The translations under genes were made by a program, and so were the position numbers. A stretch of 6,577 nucleotides of DNA, from the NCBI GenBank assembly GCA_020048795.1, contig JAIFMA010000123.1:1-6577 (forward strand). Direction: 5' to 3'. Within the stretch, counting starts at the first letter, position 1, and every line of letters begins with the position of its first letter. This DNA is from Rhodoferax sp. GTDB taxonomy: Bacteria > Pseudomonadota > Gammaproteobacteria > Burkholderiales > Burkholderiaceae_C. The notes below the pieces were generated by a model. The model had not been told where the DNA came from and ran no database searches. It saw only the letters and a list, made by a program, of their open reading frames with translations. Shown in pieces: positions 6,031 to 6,577 of the stretch.

Positions 6031-6577
6031 ATGAACACCATCACCCAACTATCCCCATCCTGGCAAACCTGGCTGACCGACAACCTGGCGCGTGCTTGCA
6101 CCCCCGCCTCACTGGTCGACAGCATGGTGGCGGCCAGTTTTGACCCGGGCGTTGCCAGCGCCGCCGTACAGCGGGCGCAGGCTGATCTGGCCGCAAAAAC
6201 CAGCGCACCCGCGCCACAGTCGTGCGCAAGTTGTTATGTCTATGAGACCCCGCGCCTGCCACAAAGCGGCAATGTCATCCACACCCACGACCGCGACATC
6301 AAAGTCACGCTGCGCCTGCACCAACCGGCCATGGCGGTGTTTGACAACCTGATGACACCCGAAGAGTGTGACGAACTCGTCGGCCAGGCCCGCGTCAAGC
6401 TCAAACGCTCGGCCATTGTCGATCCGGTGACCGGTCGTGAGCGGGTCATCGATGAGCGCAGCAGTTATGGCACCTATTTTCATTTGAACGAAAACGACTT
6501 CATTGCCCGGCTCGACCGGCGCATTGCCGACCTGATGCACTGGCCCATCGAAAACGGTGAGGGCATCCAGATCCTGC
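6031..6577 (+). CDS. Prolyl 4-hydroxylase-like 2OG-Fe(II) oxygenase, 3' part beyond the window
   Basis: Open from ATG 6031 to the window edge (182 residues seen, no stop), with AGAGG 6 nt upstream. Residues 1-90 are alanine-rich, with two cysteines in SCASCY (64-69), and match no domain I recognise. From about 91 the text (VTLRLHQPAMAVFDNLMTPEECDELVGQAR, read in parts, then RSAIVD, DERSSYGTYF, IARLDRRIADLMHWPIENGEGIQIL) follows the N-terminal half of bacterial proteins annotated as 2OG-Fe(II) oxygenase or prolyl 4-hydroxylase alpha subunit. The 'FDNLMTPEECDELV' and 'RIADLM-WPIENGEG-QIL' blocks are the clearest. The iron-binding HxD...H and the 2-oxoglutarate-binding basic residue should follow downstream and are not visible, so activity cannot be judged. 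The substrate is unknown. It is divergent from proA, with 54 bp between starts, so the two may share an upstream region. Confidence 0.8.
   Translation, partial: MNTITQLSPSWQTWLTDNLARACTPASLVDSMVAASFDPGVASAAVQRAQADLAAKTSAPAPQSCASCYVYETPRLPQSGNVIHTHDRDIKVTLRLHQPAMAVFDNLMTPEECDELVGQARVKLKRSAIVDPVTGRERVIDERSSYGTYFHLNENDFIARLDRRIADLMHWPIENGEGIQIL

Overview
The window is GC-rich chromosomal DNA carrying ordinary housekeeping genes. The protein sequences look betaproteobacterial and most like the Comamonadaceae (Rhodoferax/Polaromonas type). This is judged from memory of family members: the wording of the Tgt and ProA proteins, and a glutamate-cysteine ligase of the 'proteobacterial' (GshA/TIGR02049) type rather than the E. 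coli type. No transposase, phage gene, CRISPR array, tRNA or rRNA was found.

Layout, left to right. (1) 1-1193 (+): tgt, tRNA-guanine (queuine) transglycosylase, cut at its 5' end by the window edge. (2) 1194-1250: a short spacer with two adjacent GC hairpins and a good ribosome binding site. (3) 1251-2993 (+): ggt, a secreted gamma-glutamyltranspeptidase with every catalytic residue in place. (4) 2994-3166: a 173-bp spacer between convergent genes, filled by a palindrome-rich element with 18-bp imperfect inverted repeats near its ends. (5) 3167-4462 (-): gshA, a somewhat divergent glutamate-cysteine ligase. (6) 4463-4663: a spacer. (7) 4664-5976 (-): proA, gamma-glutamyl phosphate reductase, broken by a deletion of about 55 nt that removes a conserved block and shifts the frame. 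(8) 6031 to the end (+): the 5' part of a gene resembling the prolyl 4-hydroxylase-like 2OG-Fe(II) oxygenases, divergent from proA.

Three neighbours act on gamma-glutamyl chemistry. GshA makes gamma-glutamylcysteine, the first step of glutathione synthesis. Ggt cleaves the gamma-glutamyl bond of glutathione in the periplasm. ProA reduces gamma-glutamyl phosphate on the way to proline. ggt and gshA end tail to tail, so they are probably separately transcribed, with the palindromic spacer as a likely shared terminator.

I did not find a clearly new multi-gene system. The points most worth checking are the broken proA, an extra in-frame segment inside proA that may be an absorbed dispersed repeat, the palindromic element between ggt and gshA, and the unusual glycine-loop sequence of GshA.
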